DNA from: Bacteroidales bacterium
Lineage (GTDB): Bacteria; Bacteroidota; Bacteroidia; Bacteroidales; 4484-276
Length of the DNA: 37,874 nt
Assembly: GCA_029934065.1 (NCBI GenBank)
Contig: JAOZMX010000008.1
Span: 1 to 37,874 of the forward strand
Reading direction: 5' to 3'
The notes under the pieces were generated by a model, which made no database searches, had not been told where the DNA came from, and was given only the letters and a program-made list of their open reading frames with translations. Of the stretch, positions 27,331 to 36,666 are shown in pieces (position 1 is the first letter of the stretch; every line of letters begins with the position of its first letter). Made by a program: the position numbers and the translations under genes.

Positions 27331-28863
27331 CTATATTTGCTCTGTCAAATAATCGTCAATCCTCTTTTCTTCAATATTAAAGTTGATCCCGATCAGGGTC
27401 ACGGGCTTGTTTTCGGAAAGGTATTTCTTGTAGTAACCTTTGGCTTTTATCTGTTCCATGGCTGTTTTTGCATCCTGCCCCGCGTTGAATTCAATGACGT
27501 AGATGTATTTGTCCGTAGTGATGACGCAGTCGATGCATCCGTCAATGGTCATCACTTCGGTTTCGATGGTGAAGCCAATCAATTTTACTACGAGATAGAA
27601 AACGGAATGAAAATATTTTTCTTTCTGATCAACAATCACATAAGACAGGCCTTTGAAAAGGATATCAATCAGTTCGATAAATTTCTCAATTTTATTGTCA
27701 CGCAAAGCAAATCGCATGTTGATGAGCAATGAATCCGCTTTGTCGATATGTCCGTCGTTGAGCGAAGCCAGCAGATATATTGTGAACGAGCTTTCCACTT
27801 CCTTATTCGGGAAGTCCAGAATGAGAGCCATTTCACGCAAGTTGATTTTCTTTATGGTCAGATAACCCGTTTGAAAAAGTAAAGGAATCAATGAAATTGA
27901 TGTGATTTCATATTTTTCAAGGGCATTAACAGATATCATTTTGTTTTCAAGATCGAAAACCGTAAAGTTGTTTTCTTTGATCATCTTCATCAGGAAAGTG
28001 GGCGTTCCGGTGCTGAACCAGAAATCGCGAAATGCCCTCGATGCAAAAAAGTTTAAAATGGAAAACGGGTTATAAACGAAATTGATGCCGTCCCATGAAT
28101 AGCCGTTATACCATTTTTTGATTTCAACCATGATATCGGGGAATATCTCCTTATACTTTTCACCAACATTTTTAATGTGTTCCTGAAAATAATTCTCAAG
28201 TTCCTGCTGTGTATAGCCTGTGACAGTAGCATAATTTTCATCAAGTGTAATGTCCCTCAAATTGTTCAGGTCAGAAAAGATGGAGACCTTGCTGAATTTG
28301 GACACCCCGGTGACAAAAAAGAAACGGATGTATTGGTCGCTGTCTTTGATTACCGAATAAAAACTCTTGAGTATCTTGCGGTTCTCATCCGCCTGCGGAA
28401 TGTCGTCAATGTAATCTATGATGGGCTTATCATATTCGTCTATCAGTAAAACAACCTTCTTTTTTTCACCGAGCGTATAAATCAATTCCCTGAATTTGGA
28501 ACTGAAATCTGCCGATTCAAGCACAATATTGTTTTGTTTGGCTAATAATAACATTTCGTTATCAATTGCCTTTTCCAGCCCAAGATTGAAGTAGTCAACG
28601 GAAGAAAAAGAGATTTTGATGATTGGATAGGCTTCCCATTCGATTTTGTCGTAAATCCATAACCCTTCAAACAGTTTTTTATTCCCTTTGAAAACTTCTT
28701 TGATGGTATTCAGAAACAAAGATTTCCCGAAACGGCGGGGGCGGGAGAGAAAATAATATTTGTTGGGCAGCAGGTTGAAGATGTGTTCCGTTTTGTCAAC
28801 ATATAAATAGTTTCCTACCGAAAATTCCGAAAACTCCTGTATGCCGATGGGTAATGCTTTCAT
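27331..28863 (-). CDS. AAA-ATPase-like protein with C-terminal PD-(D/E)XK nuclease-superfamily-like domain (DUF1703-type)
   Basis: IGIQEFSEFSVGNYLYVDKTEHIFNLL...FLSRPRRFGKSLFLNTI (Walker A), KVVLLIDEYDKPIID (Walker B), and C-terminal GCIDCVITTDKYIYVIEFNAGQDAKTAMEQIKAKGYYKKY. Confidence 0.9.
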   Translation of the reverse strand: MKALPIGIQEFSEFSVGNYLYVDKTEHIFNLLPNKYYFLSRPRRFGKSLFLNTIKEVFKGNKKLFEGLWIYDKIEWEAYPIIKISFSSVDYFNLGLEKAIDNEMLLLAKQNNIVLESADFSSKFRELIYTLGEKKKVVLLIDEYDKPIIDYIDDIPQADENRKILKSFYSVIKDSDQYIRFFFVTGVSKFSKVSIFSDLNNLRDITLDENYATVTGYTQQELENYFQEHIKNVGEKYKEIFPDIMVEIKKWYNGYSWDGINFVYNPFSILNFFASRAFRDFWFSTGTPTFLMKMIKENNFTVFDLENKMISVNALEKYEITSISLIPLLFQTGYLTIKKINLREMALILDFPNKEVESSFTIYLLASLNDGHIDKADSLLINMRFALRDNKIEKFIELIDILFKGLSYVIVDQKEKYFHSVFYLVVKLIGFTIETEVMTIDGCIDCVITTDKYIYVIEFNAGQDAKTAMEQIKAKGYYKKYLSENKPVTLIGINFNIEEKRIDDYLTEQI

Positions 28864-28965
28864 AATGATGAATCCTTTAAAGTTTTACAAACTTACTAAA
28901 AATTCATGATCAAAGATATGCAAAACGGAAAACCATTGGAACGTGACGGAAAAATGTTTTTCCCG

Positions 28966-29526
28966 TCACTCTAAATCTTTGATGATATCCCTGATCGTAA
29001 ATGCCAGGACGATGAGAACGATCCCCATGATTACGGCAATGATCCCCGAAAGGATGACCAGAAATGAAGCCGTTTCGAACGGATTAAAAAACAGAATGAT
29101 CCCGAAAACAAGCATTAAAATTCCGTTGAAAAGCATCGAATTTTTGTTGCCCCTGCTCATCTCATATTTCAGGGCGTAATAGAGTTGCGAAATGCCGACG
29201 ATAATAGCCCATATTCCGATGATCACTACAAAGACCGTCAATGTTTTTTCGGAATAAAAGGTGATGATCGCCCCTACGATCAGGGTTGCAATGGCCAAAA
29301 GCATTTCCGATTGCCAAGGCAGTTTGTTTTTGATATGACTGATGGCGCCGAACAGCATGATCAGCCCGATAATCAGAATGACGATTCCAAAATACATTAC
29401 CACGGCGATGACCGTTTGTTTCGGAACAAACAAAGCCAGCACCCCGTAAAGCAGGGCAATAAAACCATTAAGGGCAAGCGTTTTCCAGTTGTTTGATAAG
29501 TTTTTCATAATTTGATTATTTTCCAC
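28966..29526 (-). CDS. HdeD-like (DUF308) multipass membrane protein; start may be the second Met near 29508
   Basis: Hydrophobic repeats GFIALLYGVLALFVPKQTVIAVVMYFGIVILIIGLIMLFGAI and GIWAIIVGISQLYYALKY. Confidence 0.75.
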   Translation of the reverse strand: MENNQIMKNLSNNWKTLALNGFIALLYGVLALFVPKQTVIAVVMYFGIVILIIGLIMLFGAISHIKNKLPWQSEMLLAIATLIVGAIITFYSEKTLTVFVVIIGIWAIIVGISQLYYALKYEMSRGNKNSMLFNGILMLVFGIILFFNPFETASFLVILSGIIAVIMGIVLIVLAFTIRDIIKDLE

Positions 29527-29590
29527 AAAGGTAATATTTTCTTTTTTTTTCTGGTATTGAAGTATGCAATTACGGCAGTAAAGCCTTTGG

Positions 29591-30802
29591 TCAGTTATCC
29601 ACGAAATTTTCGTCTCCGAACATGGCCAGTCCGCCCAGTGCCGTTTCGCGGTAAAGGCTGGGCAGGTCTTTGCCGGTTTGTTTCATCACCTTGGTCACCA
29701 CATCGAAACCGATGAAATGTTTTCCGTCGGAAAGCAGGGAATAGCGTGCCGAGTCGAAAGCCCGGGCAGCGGCATGTACGTTCCGTTCGATGCATGGGAT
29801 CTGTACCAGTCCGTTCACGGGGTCGCAGGTCAGCCCGAGGTGGTGTTCGAGGCCCATTTCGGCAGCGTATTCGATTTGTGCCGGTGATCCGCCTGCCAGT
29901 TGTGCGGCAGCAGCGGCAGCCATGGCACACGCCGTACCCACTTCACCCTGACATCCCACCTCTGCTCCCGAGATGGAAGCGTTGAACTTGACAATGTTGC
30001 CGACAAGCCCTGCGGTAGCCAGCGCACGAATGATTTGTTCGTCGCTGAGCTCGTAGTACTCCTGCGTTATTTTGAGCACTGCCGGCAAAATACCCGAAGA
30101 GCCGCAGGTAGGCGCCGTAACGACCACGCCACCCGAGGCATTTTCTTCCGAAACCGCCAGCGCATAGGCAAAAATACGGCTGATGATCCCGCCGTAACCT
30201 TTCATCCTTTTCGATTTAATGTAGTAAGACGAAGCTTTTCGTTGCAACTTCAGCCCGCCGGGAATCAGCCCCTCGTGTGTCAGTCCGTTCTGGATGGCCG
30301 CCTGCATCGTTTGCCACACTTCCATTAAGTAATCTTTAAAATCCTGCGCCTCGGTTTCGAAAACCAATTCCCAGAAAACCTTACCCGTGGCTTTGTAATG
30401 ATCCAGCACATCCTGCATGTTTTTTTGCCGGTAGATCAATTCTTCGGGAACGTCCTTTGTTTTATCGTCCACGATCTTTCCTCCTCCCACGCTGTAAACC
30501 AGCCATTTGTCCGGAACGGCACCATCATCGGTAACTTCAAATTCCAAAGCATTGGGATGAAATTCCTTTGCTTCTTGTGTTTTCCAAACGATTTCCACCT
30601 TTGCCGGTTTTAATGCATCCGTTATGGCAACATCTGTGAGGTGTCCTTTGCCGGTGAGTGCCAGGCTGCCGTACAACGTCACTTTGAAATTGCCGGTATC
30701 GGGATGCTTCTGCCGGTATTGTTTTGCAGCAATGGTCGGCCCCATGGTGTGACTGCTCGACGGTCCCCGCCCGATCCTGAATATCTCTTTTATCGACTCC
30801 AT
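29591..30802 (-). CDS. sdaA: L-serine ammonia-lyase (iron-sulfur dependent, single-chain)
   Basis: GRGPSSSHTMGP, VVTAPTCGSSGILPAVLKI, EVGCQGEVGTACAMAAAA, GLTCDPVNGLVQIPCIERN. Confidence 0.95.
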   Translation of the reverse strand: MESIKEIFRIGRGPSSSHTMGPTIAAKQYRQKHPDTGNFKVTLYGSLALTGKGHLTDVAITDALKPAKVEIVWKTQEAKEFHPNALEFEVTDDGAVPDKWLVYSVGGGKIVDDKTKDVPEELIYRQKNMQDVLDHYKATGKVFWELVFETEAQDFKDYLMEVWQTMQAAIQNGLTHEGLIPGGLKLQRKASSYYIKSKRMKGYGGIISRIFAYALAVSEENASGGVVVTAPTCGSSGILPAVLKITQEYYELSDEQIIRALATAGLVGNIVKFNASISGAEVGCQGEVGTACAMAAAAAAQLAGGSPAQIEYAAEMGLEHHLGLTCDPVNGLVQIPCIERNVHAAARAFDSARYSLLSDGKHFIGFDVVTKVMKQTGKDLPSLYRETALGGLAMFGDENFVDN

Positions 30803-30874
30803 TTACATTAATTTTTCGTGTGTTAGTAATTTGTTTGTGCAAGTGCAACATGCCTTTGCCAAGGCTTCGGCGGA

Positions 30875-30920
30875 CAGATATAAATCTCAAATCTCAAATC
30901 TGCAATCGTTAATCTGAAAT
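30875..30920 (-). repeat. Solo, inverted copy of the GATTTGAG/GATGTTAG-type intergenic repeat
   Basis: CAGATATAAATCTCAAATCTCAAATCTGCAATCGTTAATCTGAAATC. The reverse complement contains GATTTGAGATTTGAGATTTATATCTG, similar to 9011-9030. Confidence 0.55.
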
Positions 30921-30962
30921 CCCCTATCCCCTTTCGAGGTGAAATCCAGACTTTTGTGCCGG

Positions 30963-32579
30963 TTATTCTTCAACCGGCTCCCATTCGGCAAAGCGATCGG
31001 AAACCACGTATGTTTTCGGCTCGGTAGTCCAAAAGTCATTGCTGTTGTAAGTCCATTCCATGGTTTCGGAACCGCCTCCACCTTCCGTAGTGATCAAAAA
31101 ACGATTGGCAAGGTGTCCGATATAATTGGCCTGATTTCCCGGCCAATCCTGGTCGCCGCCCGAAGGATCGATGGGTACCCAGCCGTAGTTGGGCAGGTAA
31201 ACCTCAACCCAGCGGTGAAAGACGTCATCTATGCAAGCCAGGTCACCACGTACCACAACAGAACCTACGTATCTTGCAGGCAGCCCCGCTGCCCGGCACA
31301 TGGCGATGTAAACAAACGAATATTCGGAACAGGAGCCGTTGCCGCGTGCCAGAACCGTAGGTGCAGTATTCCAGCCCCCCGACATTTCATAATACATGTG
31401 ATCGATCAAATAATTGAAAATTCCTCTGAAAATAAGATAAGCGTTGGTTTCACCGCCGATGGCTTCCTTGACTGCATTTTGAATTACCGGGTGATCGTAA
31501 TGGTATTTTTCATTGTTTTCAAGGTATTTCTCTTTGATCTCCTGCGGGATATCATCCAGCGTTCCCACCTCTTCGGGATAGATAAAATAACGTACCTCGC
31601 TGATCTTTGCCTTTACCTTCATTTTTCCTTCCACGTTTTTTCCGTCGGCCACATTTTTAAAATGGAAATGCGCCGTTTGTTGCCCCCATTTGTCGGTAAC
31701 GATTTCGGGTGACCGGGGGAAATATTCGGGTTCGGTTAAAATGGTTTGATTGGGCCGGTTTTTGGGGATGGCAATATGTACATCGGCAGAAAGAATTTTC
31801 CCGGGACCGAAATTGGTGATTTGGTCCGTAACCGTGATGGTGGAGACATGTGAATTGAATACCCTGAATTGCTCCCCGTCGCGGGTTTTAAGCTGATAAA
31901 TTTTGTCGCGCTGGTAATCAACGGCCCATATCGTGTTTCCGTCGTAGCACATCCCCCGGGTATATTCGCCCGGTGCATCGGTGATGATGATCACCATGCC
32001 GTTGTCGGGATCAACCATATAGATTTTGTCCCTGCTCCGGTCCGATATCCACAAATATTTGCCGTCGAAAGTAATGCCCGTGGGATTGGATGACGGTGAA
32101 CGAAATGCTTTGATGGTGGTGCCGTCATCGGGACTGAACTGGATCACCTGATCGGAGGAGGCGTCAACGCACCACAGGTATTGGCCGTCCCACGTAAGTC
32201 CGCGGGGCGCTTTGGTCGGCGACTGAATGGTTTTTAAAATATCACCGTTTGCCGGGTCAACACGGTAAATCACACCGTTGTAGTTCTCCGAAAGGGGAAT
32301 ACCTCCTTTGATGTCGGCATTCCACAGGGCTTCACCGTCCCAGGCCAAACCTTCGGGCCAGTATGCCGGAGCGGGAATGCTTCGCAATACTTTGCCGCTT
32401 GCAGGATCAATGCAATAAAGCAGGTCGCTTTTGTAATCGGCAAGCCAGATGTTTTGCCCGTCAAAAGTCATTCCCGTCGGAAAATGTCCTGGGGTGTCGA
32501 ATGAGAGGATCACTTCACCGGTGTATGAAAACAACATTGCCGGCAACAATACGGAAAAAATCGTAAAAAGCTTTTTCAT
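30963..32579 (-). CDS. Secreted beta-propeller (NHL/SMP-30-like repeats) fused to a transglutaminase-like protease domain
   Basis: Signal peptide MKKLFTIFSVLLPAMLFSYTG. Repeats of the form P(T/E/R)G(M/L/I)(T/A)(F/W)DG(Q/E/K)(N/A/Y)(I/L)W. Transglutaminase triad context GNGSCSEYSFVYIAMCRAAGLPARYV ... DDVFHRWVEVYLPNYGWVPIDPSGGD. Confidence 0.88.
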   Translation of the reverse strand: MKKLFTIFSVLLPAMLFSYTGEVILSFDTPGHFPTGMTFDGQNIWLADYKSDLLYCIDPASGKVLRSIPAPAYWPEGLAWDGEALWNADIKGGIPLSENYNGVIYRVDPANGDILKTIQSPTKAPRGLTWDGQYLWCVDASSDQVIQFSPDDGTTIKAFRSPSSNPTGITFDGKYLWISDRSRDKIYMVDPDNGMVIIITDAPGEYTRGMCYDGNTIWAVDYQRDKIYQLKTRDGEQFRVFNSHVSTITVTDQITNFGPGKILSADVHIAIPKNRPNQTILTEPEYFPRSPEIVTDKWGQQTAHFHFKNVADGKNVEGKMKVKAKISEVRYFIYPEEVGTLDDIPQEIKEKYLENNEKYHYDHPVIQNAVKEAIGGETNAYLIFRGIFNYLIDHMYYEMSGGWNTAPTVLARGNGSCSEYSFVYIAMCRAAGLPARYVGSVVVRGDLACIDDVFHRWVEVYLPNYGWVPIDPSGGDQDWPGNQANYIGHLANRFLITTEGGGGSETMEWTYNSNDFWTTEPKTYVVSDRFAEWEPVEE

Positions 32580-32750
32580 TGTTATTGAATTGATTTAAAA
32601 ATAATAATGTCAATCATTTTGATTGGAATTGTGCAGTAAAAGTACAATTTCGTTTTCAATGACCAAGGATGTTATGCCAATTATTAGCATAAAATAGTCC
32701 GAAAACTATTTTATCCTTTATTTTTGTCCGCTAAAATCAATATTTATCAA

Positions 32751-34694
32751 TTGCTTTCGGTCAATAACATATCGGTACATTTTACGGGCGAATACATTTT
32801 CGACGGTGTTTCGTTTCTGATCACCCCGCGTGACCGTATAGGTCTGGTGGGCAAGAACGGATCGGGGAAAACCACTTTGCTGAATGTGATTGCCGGTGAA
32901 TTGATTCCCGAAAAGGGAGAGGTGGCAAAAATTTCCGGCCTTTCCATCGGTTACCTGAAACAGGAGATGATTACCGAAGGCAAACGGACGGTCATCGGGG
33001 AAGCCCGGCAGGCTTTTAAAGAGATGCTGGAGATGGAAAAACAAATCACATCGCTGACAAGCCAACTGGCCGAACGTACCGATTACGAATCGAAAGAATA
33101 CCTTCAACTTATCAGCAGGATCAACGATCTGAACGATCGCTTCAACCTGCTTGGCGGACACAATCTGGACGAAAATACCGAGAAAGTGCTGATGGGACTG
33201 GGTTTTGAACGGAAGGATTTTACTCGCCCGGTAAACGAATTCAGCAGCGGCTGGCAAATGCGGGTGGAGCTGGCGAAGATCCTGTTGCGCATGCCCGATG
33301 TCCTGTTGCTCGACGAGCCTACCAACCACCTCGACATCGAATCCATCCAGTGGCTCGAAGAATTTCTGACCGGTTATCCCGGCGGCGTTTTGCTCGTGTC
33401 GCACGACAGGGCTTTCCTCGACAACGTAACCAACCGCACCATCGAGATCAGCCTGAAAAAGATCATCGACTATAAAGCGCCTTACTCCGAGTTTGAACGC
33501 CTGCAGGCCGAACGAAGGGCAAAAGAAACTTCGGAATACAAAAACCAGCAGCAGCAAATCGCACAGATCGAACGTTTTATCGAACGGTTCAGGTATAAGA
33601 ATACCAAGGCAAAACAGGTGAAGTCGAAGCTCAAAATGCTGGAGAAGATGGATAAGGTGGAAATAGAGGGCAAAGACAATGCCGCCATCCGGTTTCGGTT
33701 TCCGCCGGCGCCACATTCGGGCAAGGTGTCCGTAAGGGTGGAAAAGCTTTCGAAAAGTTATGGCGACCTGCAAGTGTTGAAAGCGCTCGAATTTTCTATT
33801 GCAAGAGGCGAAAAGGTGGCTTTTGTGGGACGCAACGGCGAGGGAAAGACCACCCTCTCGAAAGTGATCGTCGGCGAATTGCCTTACGACGGTACGCTGG
33901 AGTTGGGACACCTTGTAAAAATCGGCTATTATGCCCAGAACCAGCACGAAATGCTGGACATGGAAAAAACCGTCTTCGAAACCATTGATGATGTGGCCAC
34001 CGGCGAATGGCGCACCAAAGTGAAAGGCCTGCTGGGCAGTTTTCTCTTCAGGGGCGAAGATCTCGACAAAAAAGTAAAGGTGCTTTCGGGTGGCGAAAAA
34101 TCAAGACTTGCCCTGGCCAGAATGCTCCTGACACCGGTAAATTTGCTGGTGCTTGACGAGCCTACCAATCACCTCGATATGATTTCGAAAGATATCCTGA
34201 AAAATGCTTTGCTGCAATTCGACGGGACTTTGATCGTGGTGTCGCACGACCGGGATTTTCTGACCGGACTCACGCAAAAAGTTTTTGAATTTCGCAACAG
34301 AGGGATAAAAGAATACATCGGTGACGTCACCGAATTTCTTGCCCGCCGAAAGCTGGACCACCTCAACGAACTGGAACAACGAAAAAGACCGGGGCAAAAA
34401 AAGGATGTCGCCGATACGCCGTCCAAAAATAAACTGGAATATGAACAAAGAAAACAGCGTGAACGCGAAATACGAAAACTGAAATCAAAGATCGAAAAAA
34501 CAGAAACGGTAATTGATGAGCTGGAAAGCAAGATGGCTTTGATTGATGAAAAATTAAGCCTGCCTGATAAATATGCTGACGAGATCAACTCGGGGAAGTT
34601 ATTCGCTGATTATGAAAACCTGAAAAAAGAACTGGAACGGCAAATGGAAGAATGGGAAAAACTGAATCTTTTAATGGAAGAATCCCGGGAATAA
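32751..34694 (+). CDS. ABC-F family ATP-binding cassette protein (no ATG; TTG at 32751 favoured over TTG at 32724)
   Basis: Two ABC domains (GLVGKNGSGKTTLLNVI, SSGWQMRVELAKILLRMPDVLLLDEPTNHLDIESIQWLEEFL; FVGRNGEGKTTLSKVI, LSGGEKSRLALARMLLTPVNLLVLDEPTNHLDM) with a coiled-coil C-terminus. The natural family start is near LLSVNNISVHF. Confidence 0.93.
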   Translation: MLSVNNISVHFTGEYIFDGVSFLITPRDRIGLVGKNGSGKTTLLNVIAGELIPEKGEVAKISGLSIGYLKQEMITEGKRTVIGEARQAFKEMLEMEKQITSLTSQLAERTDYESKEYLQLISRINDLNDRFNLLGGHNLDENTEKVLMGLGFERKDFTRPVNEFSSGWQMRVELAKILLRMPDVLLLDEPTNHLDIESIQWLEEFLTGYPGGVLLVSHDRAFLDNVTNRTIEISLKKIIDYKAPYSEFERLQAERRAKETSEYKNQQQQIAQIERFIERFRYKNTKAKQVKSKLKMLEKMDKVEIEGKDNAAIRFRFPPAPHSGKVSVRVEKLSKSYGDLQVLKALEFSIARGEKVAFVGRNGEGKTTLSKVIVGELPYDGTLELGHLVKIGYYAQNQHEMLDMEKTVFETIDDVATGEWRTKVKGLLGSFLFRGEDLDKKVKVLSGGEKSRLALARMLLTPVNLLVLDEPTNHLDMISKDILKNALLQFDGTLIVVSHDRDFLTGLTQKVFEFRNRGIKEYIGDVTEFLARRKLDHLNELEQRKRPGQKKDVADTPSKNKLEYEQRKQREREIRKLKSKIEKTETVIDELESKMALIDEKLSLPDKYADEINSGKLFADYENLKKELERQMEEWEKLNLLMEESRE

Positions 34695-34778
34695 TTCATT
34701 CGCAAAAGATACAATATACCGGCAACGAACGTTACTAAATATTACATTTGTTGTTGATAAAATCAAATACCATAAAAC

Positions 34779-35972
34779 ATGAAAACAATTGACGATTTGA
34801 ATTTTAAAGGATTAAGAGCCATCGTCAGGGTGGATTTTAATGTTCCGCTGAATGATAAATATGAGATTACCGATGAGACGAGGATAAACGCGGCCATTCC
34901 TACCATAAAGAAGATTCTGAACGATGGAGGAATGGTGATCCTGATGTCGCATCTGGGGCGCCCGAAAAACGGCCCGGAAGAGAAATATTCGCTGAAACAT
35001 CTCTTGCCCGCGCTGAACCGCAAGCTGGGACTGGAAGTGAAATTTGCGTCCGACTGCATTGGCGAAATACCGCGCAAACTGTCTGCCGGATTAAAAAACG
35101 GGGAGGTACTGCTGCTTGAAAATCTCCGTTTTCACAAAGAAGAGACCAAAGGCGATGAAGATTTCGCACAGGAGCTTGCCAGTCTGGCCGACGTTTATGT
35201 GAACGATGCTTTCGGTACGGCACACAGGGCACATGCCTCCACGGCAGTTATTGCAAAGTTTTTTCCGAAAGACAAGTATTTCGGCTATGTGATGGCCAAT
35301 GAGCTGACCCACATCAACAAAGTGCTGAAGGAGGCCGAAAGTCCTTTCACTGCCATTCTGGGCGGAGCCAAGGTCTCCGGAAAGATCGAGATCATCAAAA
35401 ACCTGCTCGACAAAGTGGATAACCTGATCATCGGTGGCGGAATGATGTTCACCTTTATCAAAGCCCTTGGCGGAAATGTCGGCAACTCTCTCATCGAAGA
35501 CGATTTGCTCGAAACCGCACGACAGGCTGTGGAAGATGCCAAATCGAAAGGCGTCAACCTGTATCTTCCCGTTGACACGGTGATCGCAAATCAATTTGAT
35601 AATGATGCCCATCGCAAAACATGCGACTCCAGGGACATTCCGGAGGGATGGATGGGTCTGGATATCGGTGAAAAATCGTGCAGCCAGTTTGCCGGGGTGA
35701 TCAAACAGTCGAAGACAATCCTCTGGAACGGCCCCATGGGGGTTTTTGAGATGGAAAACTTTTCGCACGGCACACGCGCAGTTGCCGAGGCTGTGGCAGA
35801 AGCTACCGATAACGGGGCTTTCTCGCTGATCGGCGGCGGCGACTCGGTGGCAGCCATCAATAAATACAATCTTGCCGGCAGGGTAAGCTACGTTTCGACC
35901 GGCGGCGGGGCTATGCTCGAATTTATTGAAGGAAAAGAATTGCCCGGGGTGAAAGCCATTGAAGAAGAATAA
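34779..35972 (+). CDS. pgk: Phosphoglycerate kinase
   Basis: [105 protein letters not shown]. Confidence 0.98.
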   Translation: MKTIDDLNFKGLRAIVRVDFNVPLNDKYEITDETRINAAIPTIKKILNDGGMVILMSHLGRPKNGPEEKYSLKHLLPALNRKLGLEVKFASDCIGEIPRKLSAGLKNGEVLLLENLRFHKEETKGDEDFAQELASLADVYVNDAFGTAHRAHASTAVIAKFFPKDKYFGYVMANELTHINKVLKEAESPFTAILGGAKVSGKIEIIKNLLDKVDNLIIGGGMMFTFIKALGGNVGNSLIEDDLLETARQAVEDAKSKGVNLYLPVDTVIANQFDNDAHRKTCDSRDIPEGWMGLDIGEKSCSQFAGVIKQSKTILWNGPMGVFEMENFSHGTRAVAEAVAEATDNGAFSLIGGGDSVAAINKYNLAGRVSYVSTGGGAMLEFIEGKELPGVKAIEEE

Positions 35973-35996
35973 TTATCAATCTAAATATATTAAATA

Positions 35997-36641
35997 ATGA
36001 CGAAAAAAACCGTTTTATCAATTATCATTGCCAGCCTTTTGCTGCCAATGATTGCCGGTGCGCAGGACAAATTTGAACTTACTCCTTCCATTGGCTATTT
36101 TTTCGGCGGTCGTATTGATTTTATTCAGGGCGATCTGAATATCAGAGATGAAGTTTCATGGGGAATCACAGCCGGCAAGCCCGTTCGCCCTGACATGGTT
36201 GTGGAGTTTTCCTATACCGGAATGAACTCGGTAGCTCATTGGAGCCCTTATTTTGGTTACGGCAATGAATTTCCAGAAAAAGAATTCGATGTGGTGGTCA
36301 ATTATTTTAACATCGGTGCCACACAGGGCTCTGAAATCGCTCCGAGATTACACGGTTTCGGCGGAGTGTATCTCGGTGCGGCATGGTTCAATGCTCAAAG
36401 CGGTATTGAGGATATCTGGCGTTTTAACATTACTTTGGGCGCCGGACTGAAATATTATTTTACCGATAAGCTTGGCCTGCGTCTTCAGGGGAACATCCGC
36501 TTTCCGATGTTCTTTTCCGGCGGCGGGTTTTATTGTGGCATTGGCTCCGGCGGGTCGGGATGCGGCTTAAGTATCGGGTCCACATCTTCCATCATTGAGG
36601 GTGACCTGACGGCAGGACTGATCTTTAAGCTTGGCAAGTAA
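35997..36641 (+). CDS. Outer-membrane beta-barrel-like protein
   Basis: Signal peptide MTKKTVLSIIIASLLLPMIAGAQDKF; alternating amphipathic strands; GFGGVYLGAAWFN...FNITLGAGLKYYFTDKLGLRLQGNIRFPMFFSG. Confidence 0.7.
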   Translation: MTKKTVLSIIIASLLLPMIAGAQDKFELTPSIGYFFGGRIDFIQGDLNIRDEVSWGITAGKPVRPDMVVEFSYTGMNSVAHWSPYFGYGNEFPEKEFDVVVNYFNIGATQGSEIAPRLHGFGGVYLGAAWFNAQSGIEDIWRFNITLGAGLKYYFTDKLGLRLQGNIRFPMFFSGGGFYCGIGSGGSGCGLSIGSTSSIIEGDLTAGLIFKLGK

Positions 36642-36666
36642 AAGTTCACAAAGGTGAAAGCCTTTG

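Noticed and set aside
27331-28863. Restriction/anti-phage defence island
   Set aside because: A single AAA/PD-(D/E)XK-like gene with housekeeping neighbours and no methylase or other defence partner is insufficient.
32718-33947. 409-aa minus-strand ORF
   Set aside because: Lies antisense to the clear ABC-F CDS; composition looks like a shadow frame and no family motifs were seen.
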